This document shows positions 12,869-25,446 of a stretch of DNA of 64,000 nt, in pieces. The DNA comes from Pelobates cultripes (lineage: Eukaryota > Chordata > Amphibia > Anura > Pelobatidae). Both the position numbers and the translations under genes were made by a program. Positions within the stretch are counted from its first letter, which is position 1. Every line of letters begins with the position of its first letter. The notes under the pieces are model-generated. The model had not been told where the DNA came from, ran no database searches, and saw only the letters and a list, made by a program, of their open reading frames with translations. The stretch covers positions 244,372,977 through 244,436,976 of the forward strand of contig OW240917.1 in assembly GCA_933207985.1 (NCBI GenBank), written 5' to 3'.

Positions 12869-14377
12869 GAGACTTGTACATGTATCCATTTAAAATAGCT
12901 CAGTCAAATTATCAAGTTTAGAAAACAATGAGTGTCATTAAAGGAACAAACCAGGCACCATAATTACTTCATCTCAATGACATTACGGTGCCTGGAAGCC
13001 CGGCGCGCCATTTTATCTTAAAAGACCACTATAGGCAGTGGTAACCAGAACATGTCATCTCAGTGAAGGGGTCTGGGTGCAGTGGCCCTGCTGGTTTCAT
13101 CCTGCATGAACGATTTAACTCCAAAGTGTTCCAAATGGCACTAATCTTACAGTTTACTGCGCCTTCTTCTTGGCTCTATCTTTAATTTGGACGCCTGGGA
13201 CTGGGCGTTGGTGATAGGCTGAGAGTTTCAACGGATGCTCTGAGACTATAACTGACGTCCCACTGAGAAAGGTACATACCTTTCTAATGCTTTTTTCTAA
13301 ATGGGAAGCCAGTAATAGGCGGACAGTCTCAACTGGCGATCTGAGCCTAACACCAATTTCTAACCAAATGAATACATTTAAAACCCTATGGGTGTCAAAA
13401 AGGAAGGTTTTAACCCTCCCTATGCATGTGACAGGTGGGAACCACCACCTCCCCTCCACCCTCCGTCCCCACACCATCGAGAAGAGGCTATTTAATAAAA
13501 TATGCTAATGTCAGACTTGAAGTGTCAATTTTAGACGACAATAACCAAACTAAAAACATAAACAACTTGGAGAATTAGATTAAAATGTATTACATAAAAA
13601 GATCAGATTGAAGGTATTACGTGATATTATCGACCTCTTGGGCAGTAAATTAGTGAAATCGGTCTATAAAAATAATTGTCTGTATCTAGCCCCATTGAAG
13701 GATCATTCAGAAACATTTTTATTTACAGTTTATTTTCATATTTGTTTTTTGTTTTAAGATAACATTTATCATTACTGTTTATTTTCATATTTGTTTTTTT
13801 GTTTTGTTTTTAAGAATACATTTAGCATTTTACAGACCATGTCAATTAGGAACAGGTATGGATTAAAAAAAAAATATTTGCAGAAGGAATTTAAAAATGT
13901 ATTTGTTTACAATACACTGTATAGAAGAATACAAACAAGCGTATAGAACATAAGAATATATAAATTATACACACACAACCACGCAAGCATCATATTTTCA
14001 TTTTGTGTGTTAAACCTTTTGATGCTTGCAGTTCAAGGCTTGTGAATCATGACAAGTGCCCAAACTATTAAGTTTATTTGATTAATTAATTTACTAGTTT
14101 ATTTGTGAAAAGCTACCAGGGCAGGTCAGTTTTTCTGCAGCTTTTATTAGGATCTTTATAAAGATCTGCTGCAAATGTCATTGAAGAGATATTAAAAAGA
14201 AACACAATATCTCTTCTATCATTCCCCCTGTCCTTACACTAAGCAGTATCATCGAGCAGGCTATGTGATGAGCAGTGATATTCAGGGTCTGTGCCAATGG
14301 TAATGTCTATAGACCATGTGATGCTAAACTACACAGCTGGTCCTTACCTCCCCATCCCTTCTTCATCTTAGGCTGTC
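12869..14377. other. Upstream flank of gdap1l1, partly T2-related debris
   Basis: Between about 12938 and 13100 are decayed T2-like arms (TTAAAGGAACAAACCAGGCA, and AAGACCACTATAGGCAG near 13021). The remainder is AT-rich. Immediately before the gdap1l1 start codon the sequence is pyrimidine-rich and reads CTTCATCTTAG then GCTGTCATG, so a 3' splice site at 14370 and a separate 5' UTR exon are possible. A CTTTATAAAG palindrome lies near 14154. No CpG island is present here. Confidence 0.4.
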
Positions 14378-14557
14378 ATGGCGACTCCCAATAACGTTAC
14401 TCCCACTAACTGCAGCTGGTGGCCCATTTCAGCCCTTGAGAATGATGGAGGAAAACCTAGTGAGGGTGAGGACAACCCTGAACCATCTAAGCTCAGTCCT
14501 AAATCCAAGGACAGACTTGTTTTATATCATTGGACCCAATCCTTCAGCTCCCAAAAG
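14378..14557 (+). CDS. gdap1l1: gdap1l1 coding exon 1 (residues 1-60)
   Basis: Encodes the start codon to SSQK at residue 60. The N-terminus MATPNN.TPTNCSWWPISAL is the characteristic GDAP1L1 leader, which supports this ATG. After a low-complexity acidic/proline/serine stretch (about 21-44) comes LVLYHWTQSFSSQK, the first strand and helix of the GST N-terminal domain; in glutathione transferases this region holds the catalytic residue, but GDAP1-type proteins are not typical GST enzymes. The exon ends in phase 0 at AAG, followed by a consensus GTGAGT donor. The open frame continues about 40 codons into the intron; that part is not coding. Confidence 0.95.
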
Positions 14558-17500
14558 GTGAGTGTGCCTGTCCTGTATCTTTATATGCATGCTCTATTAT
14601 TTAACATGTATGCATCTGTGAATTCCTTTGCATTCTGCACAAAGACAAGCAGGGCAAAGCAATCAGAATATATATCTTTTCTTTAAACCCATGTTAGCAT
14701 TTGTTCTGTAGGTTAAGAGATGAATGTCCTGGCTTTGTTGTAAGAGGCTTGGCCAATATAGTGTTGCTGTTGCATTGCATCCTCTGTTGTGTCCCTGAAT
14801 TACTGAATGTAGAAAAAAAAAAAAAGGAAATGATTTTTTACTACATCAGTTCTATAGCATTCAAGGACATGGATGTCAGGAAAAACAATTACCAAGGACA
14901 TGTCTATTTCCTTTGAGAAATGTTGCTGATGTGCTGGGTGTATGCAGGGCTGCTGCTGCTGTGGGTACCAGCTGATTACATACAGATGGGATTTAAATTG
15001 TAGCAAGTGATGTTTACATTTTATTTTTCCATAGATGTATAGGGTACCTAGCTGCTTCAGACCTGGTCGAAATGATTTTCTTTGGAGTCACACTGTGAGG
15101 TCTGGTAAATCGTTCTTTAGAATTCTCACAGTGCTCCCAGTCCCCTATTCACCTTAATCCCATCTGTTAACCCTTTGTGGGCCAGTGATATTGTTAGCAG
15201 TCAGCCCAGTCTGGTCTTTAAAGACCCCATGGTGGCATTGAATGCCCTGCTTGTATGTCATTGGCATATCTTTGGAGCCCTGCTGTTGTTGAGTGAGTGC
15301 GAGATTCAGTTTTAGAAAATTTTTCTAAAAAAATCAAGCTGTTAATGATAGCCTAGACAGCCATTGGTACTTAAGGGATTACATTTTTGTGAGACGCTAC
15401 TCAGCAAAATACTCAGAGAATATTTCTAAGAGGTCTGTTGTTGTTTTTTTTTTTTTTTTTTACTACCGTTTGAGTGCAACAGTGCATAGCTCATCCCATC
15501 CGGCACCCAAGGGGTTAACAGGAAATCATGATATGCAGACCAATGTATTTCTTAACACTTGAATTCATGAAGTAGACTGAGGACAAAGAAGGAAGGGTGT
15601 ACAAAAAAGCAATTCATATAGCACTAAACGCTAAAACACATAGGGTTAACCATGCAGAATTTTCTATGGTTGGGTAGATATGCGGTGACCTTTTCCCTTG
15701 ACCTAACCCTTTTCTATTGCTTGAATATGTTCTTGTTTATTAAATCTATTCCAATAGCATTTAGATAGACGGAGAATTGATGGAGCTATCGTCCCGGTTT
15801 ATCTCAGTGCAATAGTGATTTATAATATACTTACATGCATATCTTCGTTTTTTTAGCTATTTAAATAAAAGGAAAATTATTGTCTTTTTTTAATTTATTT
15901 TTTTACTTTGTGCTGCGGAATATGTTGGTAATTTTATATGACAATAAATATTAATAGTAGAACATGATATTTTTGTTAGTTATGTAGACCAATCCGATAA
16001 AAACTAGGATTCGGATATTTAATGTTTGGGGGGGGTTTCTCCCAATTGGAGCAAGGACAACCGTATGAGTTCTTCTAAAGATGAACTGTCATTAACCTTG
16101 ATTTGTAATATTAAGTTGACATATCATTGTGGGTTTTTTTGTTTTTTTATATGTATATGTATTTTAGAGGTCTGAAAAATATAATTAAAATGTAGACATC
16201 TACAGTCCTATATTTATTTTTGTCCTGGAACTGGGTGCCTCCATCTTGACTACCTGTCAATCATTGTTATAAGCTCTGCCCTTTTCTGCCACTGAAGATA
16301 GAATGTTGACAAACTGAAACAATGTTTCTATTTCTCCTCCGCGAGTGCTGTGTGTGCCTTGGCTGTGCCAGGCCTGCACTGGCTTGTGATGTCAACTGCA
16401 AAATTTATAATATACACATTACAGAGAAAATTAATCATCACATGAAAAAAATGATAAAACGAGCTATAGCTGATTTTTAATATTTTATTCAATGGTGTAA
16501 GTTCCAGTAAGGTGATGGGTCTTCTTTAAAGGGTTGCAGTATAATTGTATATCTATAGCTGTATTGCTTTATATTGGTGTTTTAGTCTATAGATGATAGG
16601 CCGGTGTGGTTATTGGACACATCACTAGGCACACAATACCTCTTCCACTACAGATTTCCCCTGGGGTGCTATAAACCATCTTCATTGGCAGATCTACTAA
16701 TGGTTTTAGTGACACACTGAGTGTTTTATTGTTAGGCTGCATTGAGTTTAAAGTATTGATGAGTAGTAGGAACGAGGGCGAATATCAGTCCTGTAGATGG
16801 CAGCGCTATATTTTGGATCGATCGTAAGAAACTGGTCATAGCAAAAAGGGAATTAGAGGGGGGGACACCGTGAACATGCATTGCTCAGTAGTGGTGCTGC
16901 CTTAAAGACCAAAATGTATCCAAATTACATATTGGGGAATAGCGCATATACAAAGATACAGTTTTAAATTGAAACTGGTCATAGTCCATCTAATTCTGCT
17001 CCATTATTATGTATATACCTGCAGAGAAATAAGGTTATTCAATAAACTCAGAACTGCAGCAAATTTAAAGTAAAATGCCAAAATTTAGACAAAAAAATAG
17101 CTGACCGGGAAAAAGGTTCCAACCCAACTATAGTCACAGCTTGGATATTATATCCTAAATTCTTACATCTGAATTTGAACACTGTGCAGTTCAAAGTTTA
17201 GCGCATAGCCCTGTGTGCATTCACTGTGACAGTTTCCTCCCTGCCTTACCAAAAAGAGCCAAAGTGGTTTCCAGTGGAACCTACCGATACTTCAACTGGA
17301 TTTTTTTAATTTCTTTGGCACTTCTTGCAGCAGGGTCATTGGCTGAGCAAATCGACACTACTGAATGTATTCACTAAGCAATAGACTGTAGTGAAGTGGG
17401 AAAATAAATTGCAAAATAGAGGCAAAAGAAAAAACTGTTTTGCAAAAATATTCCAACTTTTTTGTAGTCACAGTTTCACTATTTTAGCTTAAATTTCGTG

Positions 17501-18803
17501 ATTTGTTTTTGAATTCAGTACTAATTGGCGTTAAATGAATACATATGTGCAGTGCAGGTGCAATGGCCCTGGGGCCCACAATAGTTTAGGGGCCTACTCT
17601 TGACCACCTGTCAGGGTAGAGAGAGCAGTAAGGGCCCCAACAGAGGTGATCTGAGGTGATAGCACACCCAAGTTTATTATCAGGCAAGGTCTCATGAGCG
17701 GCAGGAAGCAATGGATTCCGAGTCATTTGCTGCCTCTGTCTAGCCCCACCCCTTCTTACTCCAAAATGAATACTGCCTTCCTCATGGATGATGGAGGAAG
17801 CCTCTGTTTCAGCTTGCTCTGGGTGTAGCCTGTCATGGCTGAGATAGTCAGCCTGTCTGGCAGAAGATAGGGAAGATGACAGGGGTTTGATGCATGGCTG
17901 GGAAGGGCTGTTTGCTACCTTGGTACTTTTTATATTAGCAAATTAATTTAATTTGTCTACAAAATGTCAAACTTGGTGTATCATGGCTACACTACTATAA
18001 TGCACTATACAAGGAACCAAGAGAAAACCACAACAGGACGTGGTACTGCCAGAACACAAATTAATGTTAGGCGTCATATCGGTATAAGTAGAGTGGCGCC
18101 AGGAGCGTGCAGCATCCCTCTCTCTGTCAGGCAGCTTCACAGCATTCGCTTCCCAATCAGCGCATTCGATAAGTTGGGGAAGTCCGAATGCAATTGCCAA
18201 TCGGGAAGGCAAAAGTGAACCAGGAGGCAGAATTTTCTGAATGACGCACTCAGAAAAGTCGGAACAGTGCATCAACCTGTTAAATACTGCACAAGCCAAA
18301 CACAGTCTTGGCCAATCAGCATCTCTTCATGAATCAATGCATCTCTCTGAGAAAAGTTCAGTGTCTCCATGCAGAGGGTGGAGACGCTGAATGGCAGTAC
18401 TGCACATTGTGCACTGCCCTAGGTAGTACCTCTAGCAGCCATCTGAGGAGTAATGGAAACACTGCATTTTCTCTGAAAACACAGTGCTTACTGCAAAACG
18501 CCTGAAGGGAATGATTCTACTCGTCAGAACAAATACAAAAAGCTGTAGTTGTTCTTGTGACTGTAGTGTCCCTTTCATTCCAAATCCTAGGGAAAAATAG
18601 CCAAAATAAAAAATAAAGCAGAATTGAAGATATTTTCCAATTCCTCTATTTTGTTCTATAATTTAAAATTCATTTTTGATTCACGTTGAATTCCCAATAG
18701 TTCAATTAACTCTATTGTTTTTAGCTACAATTGAAAATGAAATTTAGCACAAATATACATTATTGGGAGGGTAGGGGTTACATTTTAAAGAATTCGTAGG
18801 AGA
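14558..18803 (+). other. gdap1l1 intron 1, proximal part, nothing recognised
   Basis: Begins with the GTGAGT donor. Largely AT-rich unique-looking DNA with T-runs (for example 15440-15460). Around 17560-17650 there is a GGGGCCCACAATAG / AAGGGCCCCAAC fragment resembling hAT-like debris, and at 18350-18575 a fragment ending ACTGTAGTGTCCCTTT resembles a T2-type right end. No exon was found between coding exons 1 and 2, and the phase-0 junction needs none. Confidence 0.55.
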
Positions 18804-18811
18804 GTGTTTGT

Positions 18812-20684
18812 CATGGGCGTGCGCAGCCTATTGCATTAGGGTGTGCACCCTAAAGCACAAGCACAGGCCGCGTATATATATGTATGTGTGTATATATATA
18901 TATATACATATATACACTGCTGTGTGTGTGTGTGTGCTGTGTGAGGGTGCTGTTAGTGTGATGTGTGTGTGAGGGTGCTGGTGGTGTGCTATGTGGGTGA
19001 GGGTGTTTGTGTGTGCGCGCTTGTGAGGGTGCTGTTAATGTACTGTGTGTGAGGGTGCTGTTTGAGTGTGTGTACGCTTGTGAGGGTGCTGTTAATGTAC
19101 TGTGTGTGAGGGTGCTGTTTGTGTGTGAGGGTACTGGTAGTGTACTGTGTGTGTGTTTGATAGGGTCCTGTTTGTGAAGGTACTGTTAGTGTGCTGTGTG
19201 TGTGTGAGAGTGCTGTTTGTGTGCTGTGTGTGAGGCGCTGTTTGTGCGCTGTGTGTGCCGCAAAGTGCGGCCTTTGTGGGAGGCAAGCCGCCTAGGGAGT
19301 GTAAGTGCTGGTATGTGTGTTGGTAATTGTGCGGTATGTGTGTGGGCGCTGTGCTGTCCGGTGGGCGCTGTATGTGTAAAGTGCGGTGGTGGTGCTGCAG
19401 TGGGCTGTGTGTGGGTGCTGTGTATGTGTGTAGGTGCTGTGTATGTCCGGTGTGCGCTGTATGTGTGTTGTTGCTGTGGGTGGCTGTCTCGCGTGGGTGC
19501 TGTATGTGTTGTTTCTGCCGGGGTGGCATGTGTGTGGGTGCTGTATTCCGTGGGTGAATGCATGCGTGCAGTGCTGCGGTGCGGCGTCTGTGGGTGCTGT
19601 GTGGCTGTGCGGGTGCTGTATGTCTGTGGTGCTGTATGTGTGTGGGTGCTGTATGTGTGTGGGTGATGTATGTGTGTAGGTGCTGTGTATGTCTGTGGGT
19701 GCTGTATGTCTGTGGGTGCTGTATGTGTGTTGGTGCTGTGTATGTATGTGGGTGCTGTATGTGTGTAGGTGCTGTGTATGTCTGTGGGTGCTGTATGTGT
19801 GTTGGTGCTGTATATGTGTGTGGGTGCTGTATGTGTGTGGGTGCTGTATGTGTGTAGGTGCTGTGTATGTGTGTGGGTGCTGTATGTGTGTAGGTGCTGT
19901 ATGTGTGTAGGTGCTGTGTATGTCTGTGGGGGCTGTATGTATGTGGGGGCTGTATGTGTGTAGGTGTTGTGTATGTGTGTGGGTGCTGTATGTGTGTAGG
20001 TGCTGTGTATGTCTGTGGGTGCTGTATGTGTGTTGGTGCTGTGTATGTCTTTGGGTGCTGTATGTCTGTGGGTGCTGTATGTGTGTTGGTGCTGTGTATG
20101 TCTGTGGGTGCTGTATGTGTGTAGGTGCTGTGTATGTCTGTGGGTGCTGTATGTGTGTAGTTGCTGTGTATGTGTGTAGGTGCTGTATGTCTGTGGGTGC
20201 TGTATGTATGTGGGTACATTACTTAATATCCCCCCTCCCTTCTTACTTTCTGTAGGGAGGGGGGATTCTTGTTCCTTGCTGCCCGCCCTGCTGGTCCAGT
20301 GGAGGTGGGGGCAGATTACTTAATATCCCCCCCTCCCTTCTCACCTTATGTAGGGAGGGGGGATCATTCCTTGCTGCCTTCCCTGGTGGTCCAGTGGTGA
20401 GTGAACTCTAGCCAGCGGGGCTAGAGTTCACTCTCGCGAGATCTGAGCGTTGCCGCAGCGGAGCTGCTGGCAATAGCTCCCCGGGTCCTCTCCTGCCTCC
20501 CTCCCTGCCTGTGGGCCGGTGGGGAGGGAGGCTGAGCGCAGAGCCGGCGTTTGGATAGCGCCGGCTCTGCATGAGCCGACAGTGGAGATCCTGAGATCTC
20601 CCCTGCCGGTCTCAATACATAGGCATGCCGCGGGGATTAGGGTGTGCCCAGGCACAACAGGCACACCCCGTGCGCACGCCTATG
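18812..20684. mobile_element. hAT-type element carrying a GT-rich minisatellite, 8-bp TSD
   Basis: Left end CATGGGCGTGCGCAG and right end GTGCGCACGCCTATG form inverted termini. The flanks GTGTTTGT (18804-18811 and 20685-20692) are a perfect 8-bp target duplication, typical of hAT. Matching GGGTGTGCACC and GGGTGTGCC segments lie just inside the ends. The interior is (TG)n and TGTGTGAGGGTGCTG repeats, then the 36-bp-period array at 19590-20215, then GC-rich sequence with the GTGAACTCTAG stem-loop (20401-20432) and inverted CCGGCTC arms. No transposase: a 1.9-kb non-autonomous element. Confidence 0.88.
19590..20215. repeat. GT-rich minisatellite, 17/19-bp units in a 36-bp higher-order period
   Basis: Alternation of GGGTGCTGTATGTGTGT (17 bp) and AGGTGCTGTGTATGTCTGT (19 bp) with local variants. 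Because 36 is divisible by three, no stop appears for long stretches, producing Cys/Val/Gly-rich frames on the plus strand and a 375-codon His/Thr-rich frame on the minus strand. These are not proteins. The array lies wholly inside the hAT element at 18812-20684. Confidence 0.92.
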
Positions 20685-20692
20685 GTGTTTGT

Positions 20693-22868
20693 GTTGGGTT
20701 CTTGCCAAAGCCCAGATCTGCTGAAGGACTTATGCTATAATACGCTTTATTGTTTTGCTCATTATTGGCTGAATAAAAGTCTGATTACTTTTTAGAAAGC
20801 TGGCCACCGATTCTTCTTCTCTGCTGTGATTCTTTCATGCATCATGAATTTAATAAATACTTTGATTTATACAAATGCTAACAATTATATTTTGTGCTAG
20901 TATCTTGGACAGTTCAAGTTGTTTGAAGCGGCTCTGTCACTATATAGATTCCTCATTTTTTACCCGAGGAATCTCTTCCTTAAAGCGGATCTGTCTCTCT
21001 TAGTCAAGCTCAATTGCCTGTCAACTTTGTCATTGGTGGATTTGTTTGCTCACCTCCCTCCAAGCAACGTGTCACATCCTGTAGCGTTGTGTCACTGAGC
21101 CTCAATGTTGATTCTTCTACAATCGCAAGAGCCAATTGAGGTCCGTGGAAGCGCCCACACCCAGCTACCCGGCATTTCCAGGCAATGCAATCTTAGAAAA
21201 TTAAAGATGCTGACCCCTAAAAAGAAAATCCGAAGGGAGTGGATGTCAAGATAAGTATAACAATCCTGCACACAGTGGATAATTTTACACTACGTAATGG
21301 AAAAACAAATGATAGGGGGGTAATACCAGACCCTAGAGTGGCCAGGCTTAACACAATGCCTATAGTAGGCGAAATAGCAAGGTCAAGGAACAAAGACAGG
21401 TCAGGGATTCCAGAGGTACACAATAACGAGAAGCCAAGCCGGGTAAAGGTGTTATGAAAATAGAGTAGTCAGACAAATCGAATCAAGAAACCACTAAATC
21501 ACAGATAATCAGGAATGCGCTATTTGGATCACAGGAAAACCCCAACAGGGCACTAAACAGATGTATTTATAGGCCTGGGGGTGTTTCCTTAATACAAAAA
21601 CCACGAGAGGCTTGTGTCCTCTCCGTATAGGCTATTGAGGTATATGTTTATTGCTCTGTTATTTTCTACTATTTTCACTGTATCTTTTGTCTTGTATTTT
21701 TATATGTTGTATATTTTTGTTAATAAGGCATTGCATTTGGTTTGGTTAACTTATAGTGTGCATCCTGATTTTTGTATAGAGATTAATGTTTTTGGCAATT
21801 AGGGGATTATTGTTTTTGGCATTTTGGTTTGCACCTTACTGTGAATAATTGAAGTATATAAGTATATCCTGCATGCGATATTGTTATTGTACTGTAGTTT
21901 CCTTCATAGCCATGCCCCCCTAAACGCGATGATGTCACAAAGTGGGCATGGCCCAATGTCATAAAAGGAACTGAGCTACAGCGTCTGGTGTCAGAAACGC
22001 TGACAAAAGTGTCTGTGAATTTGTAACTGCTGTTTGCTCAATGGGGAAGCAGGGGCAGAATGTGGGGAGTGGCGTAGTACAAGGGTCTGTGTCCTTACAC
22101 CAGTACTCCGTTAATATTAATAAGTAAAGCCGGTCCCAGGATCTGAAAAGGGTTGGGGGAGCATGGATGATGAGATCCGTGTGGTGACAGGTCCACTGTA
22201 AGCCCTTCGGACGCCTCCTCAATATCTTCTGGCTTCAGAACCGGTTCAAAGAACTTTTTGAAGTCACGCTGGAACACTTTTCCTAGATATGCACGTGAAA
22301 TCACATGCATGCCCAGGGGATCCGACAGCTTCCACGGACCTCAGTGATAACTCACACAATTGTGCAAGCATCAATAATAAGGATCCGTGACCCACCGCCT
22401 CTGAAAGTGGTGTGCCATCGGAGGGAGGTGAGTATAGAAGATGGTTAATAACAAAGTTGACAAAGGCCATGTGGCTTGACTAAAGTTCCACCCATTGTCA
22501 TCTTCTGTCAACCTGCAGGTTAAATATAAGAGAAAATTGTCCCTACGTTTCCTTAAGTATAACTTTGAAAATATGTATGATTCCAAAAAAAAGAAACAAT
22601 ATAAAAAACAACAGGCCAGCTAAGGGGGAGAATTTAGGACATGCTTATAGCAGAACAAAAAGAAGTGACAGATCCACTTTTAATGTTTCTTAGTTTGTTT
22701 GTTTTTTCATTTCTGACATGAGAGTTTTTTTGTGAACATATTTGTGTACCGTGCGCAATGAGTGACAAGTTAGGTGTATATGGAGACCATTGCTATTGCT
22801 ACAAATGTAGTAATCCCACAACCTACCAGGAATGTTGTATCCATTTATACTTGGAAGTAATATGCATG
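20693..22868 (+). other. gdap1l1 intron 1, mixed unresolved sequence
   Basis: Near 20930-21000 are short MITE-like ends (GCGGCTCTGTCACTATATAG and AAGCGGATCTGTCTCTC). On the minus strand, 22310-22095 gives a short protein-like frame with YLGKVFQRDFKKFFEPV and KPEDIEEASEGLTV. I do not recognise it; it may be a repeat-derived or processed fragment, and no splice structure supports it as an exon. Confidence 0.35.
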
Positions 22869-23687
22869 TACGCTTTACAATAACCTGTGACAACAACACA
22901 TGAAAAGGATTTGGGAATTGTTATAGACAACAAACTATGCAACAATGTGCAATGTCAATCAGCAGTGGCCAAGGCCAGTAAGGTATTGTCATGCATGAAA
23001 AAGGGCATTCATTCTCGGGACAAGAATATAATTTTGCCTCTTCATAAATCACTGGTAAGACCCCATATTGAATATGCTGTGCAATTTTGGGTACCTGTTC
23101 TAAAAAAGTGCAGAGGCGGGCTACAAAATTAATAAAAGGAATGGAACATATCGGCTATGAAGAAAGGTTAACAAATTTAAACCTATTTAGTTTAGAAAAA
23201 CGTCGCCTGAGAGGGGATATGATAACATTATACAAATATATTCGGGCCAATACAAACCATTGTGTGGAAATCTATTCACAAACCGGACTTTACATAGGAC
23301 ACGAGGCCATGCGTTTAGACTGGAAGAAAGAAGATTTCGCCTAAGGCAAAGGAAAGGTTTTTTACTGTAAGAACAATCAGGATGTGGAATTCTCTGCCTG
23401 AGGAAGTGGTTTTATCAGAGTCCATACAGATGTTCAAACGGCTACTAGATGCATACTTGCAAGAACAGAATATTCAAGGATATAATCTTTCAATGTAGGG
23501 TAATAACCGCTTGATCCAAGGATAAATCTGACTGCCATTCTGGGGTCAAGAAGGAATTTTTTTCCTAGCTTGTTGCAAAATTGTGCTTCAAACTGGGTTT
23601 TTTTGCCTTCTTTTGGATCAACAGCAAAAAACAAATGTGAGGTAGGCTGAAGTTTTTCAGCTATGTAACTATGTAACTATGTAACAC
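22869..23687 (+). pseudogene. CR1/L2-type LINE, 5'-truncated, C-terminal RT region and 3' tail
   Basis: From 22887 the frame reads KDLGIVIDNKL, LPLHKSLVRPHIEYAVQFW; from about 23100, after a frameshift, QRRATKLIKGM, EERL, LFSLEKRRLRGDMITLYKYI; then after a further shift FFTVRTIRMWNSLPEEVV. This is the classic C-terminal part of CR1/L2-clade reverse transcriptases. The 3' end is a repeated 8-mer TATGTAAC (about 23663-23687), the microsatellite-like tail expected of this clade. The catalytic core is missing, as in most 5'-truncated LINE copies, and at least two frameshifts show it is dead. Confidence 0.9.
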
Positions 23688-24555
23688 TGAATATCAGATG
23701 ACCACTTAATAACTGTATGTCATAATAGAAATATTGCATGACGAGCCATTTTTCTTGGAGGCTTATCACCACCACTACAGCAAAAAGTAAAGGCAGCACG
23801 TTTTTTTTTCTCCAATAGAAAATCCAACGTTGACCATCCATTCCTTAATTTCCCTCTCTCCAGCTATTTGCCTCTGTGTTTCTTTCTCTTAGATGTTCAT
23901 AACTTATTGAAGGGTAATGTGTGATAGAGATAGGTAGGTATATAGTTAGATAGACCTACAGACTTGTACAATATTATATAAATTGTGCAGATATAAGTAC
24001 GTCTAAATAAGCTCCCTTCAGAGATAAACACAGTCAAATGCACGTTTTTGGTAAAGGATTCCTTTTCATAAATACAATAAGAGCGTTCGTCTTTAATAAA
24101 CAATCAAAAGGCAGTGTTTACTGAGATGTGGTGTCATTTTCAAAGCTGTTCTGCCTACTTTAAGTAATAAACTAGATAGCAAATCCAATAAATGATTTTC
24201 TCAAGAGCATTAGAGACAACACTGAGACAATCTGTACAGGCAACGAATGTTTACTACTACAGATGACGTAGGACAATCTGTTTCCGTATCGAGAGCACAG
24301 TTGGGTGTAATGCGTGATTGTGTAAAGGGCAGTTAAACAGAAATTGTATTCTTATCTTAGTTCACCAATCAGTCACTGAGCAGTTAGAAGGAGCAGATAC
24401 GTCTATAAAGCGTCAGGAATGTCTTAAAAATATATATGGTGTTTGTATAAAATAGGACTCGTGGGGTTATTCACGAAAGTGGCAGTTGTTGGAATTCAAA
24501 GTGAATTCCAAATTTTAGGAAATTGAATTGGAATATGCATTGTAGGTAGAAACAA
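23688..24555 (+). other. gdap1l1 intron 1, nothing recognised
   Basis: AT-rich, no repeat terminus or coding signal identified. Confidence 0.5.
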
Positions 24556-25022
24556 CATAAAGGGACACTCCAGACCCTTAAAGTACTTTAGCTTGCTGAA
24601 AAGCTTCATGTGTGAAGAGTTTTTCATTTTACCAAAAGTGCAGGTTTTATTAGAAATTGACACCTTTATGAATTATCCTGGTTACACCCCCTGGCTTTTA
24701 AGGAGACAACAGGTCTTGTTACCTCCTGGTTTGGTTCGTTCAGTGGAGCTAAACTCAAGAGGCAGCAATTGCCAAGAGCACCTGCCTTGCAAAGACTTCT
24801 CATAGAGCTGCATTGGAAGGCCTGTGATTGGACAGCCACAGAAACACTGGGTGGGGTTAAAAGGGGAGGGCTTGCAAAGGCAACAGACAAGAGAAATCTG
24901 GTTTTAGAATTAACTCCAGTGATAAAATGCATAATTAACTGCAAGCATGTCTTCACTGGGCGTATATCTACTAAACAGTGATTTTTCTTTATTTTGTATT
25001 TAGGCTGTGGAGTGTCTCTTTA
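24556..25022. mobile_element. T2-like MITE, degraded ends
   Basis: Left end ATAAAGGGACACTCCAG and right end CTGTGGAGTGTCTCTTTAA are inverted relative to each other. The left TTAA has decayed to ATAA while the right TTAA survives. The interior is non-coding and differs from the abundant T2 subfamily at 12378, 30816 and elsewhere. Confidence 0.65.
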
Positions 25023-25446
25023 AGTAAAAATATATGCATAGGATAATAAAACAAATACAAAATAAACACAAAAGAACACAATGTACATATAAACTTTTTT
25101 CCATCTGTTTGTGGCCTTTATTAACTTTTTTTTCTAAAAGCATTCTTCGTCTATAAATAAAATGACTGGTGAGTCTTATTGCTTTTAGTTCACATTTTTA
25201 TCCAAAATAGTCAAAACATAATATAGCGGACAGGGGAATTTTAATTACTGACAATTCACACTTTAATAATTACCCTTTTTTCATTTTGCTACAGTTAGCG
25301 TTTAGTGAATAAACTCTCTCTATATTTTAGTGTTCACGTGTTCATTGACACAGATCATACGCTTCCTTCTTTATATATTTTTTTTAACTGCAGCCTCTGG
25401 TTTTCAATACAAATACTGACACCTGAATGTTTTCATTTACAACTTA

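Noticed and set aside
19092..20219. A 375-codon open frame on the minus strand rich in His and Thr
   Set aside because: It is the reading of a GT/CA minisatellite with a 36-bp period; all frames stay open, composition is repetitive and there is no promoter or splice context.
22095..22310. A short conserved-looking minus-strand exon (KVFQRDFKKFFEPV)
   Set aside because: Not recognised, no convincing splice sites, and adjacent frames are shifted; kept only as an unexplained fragment.
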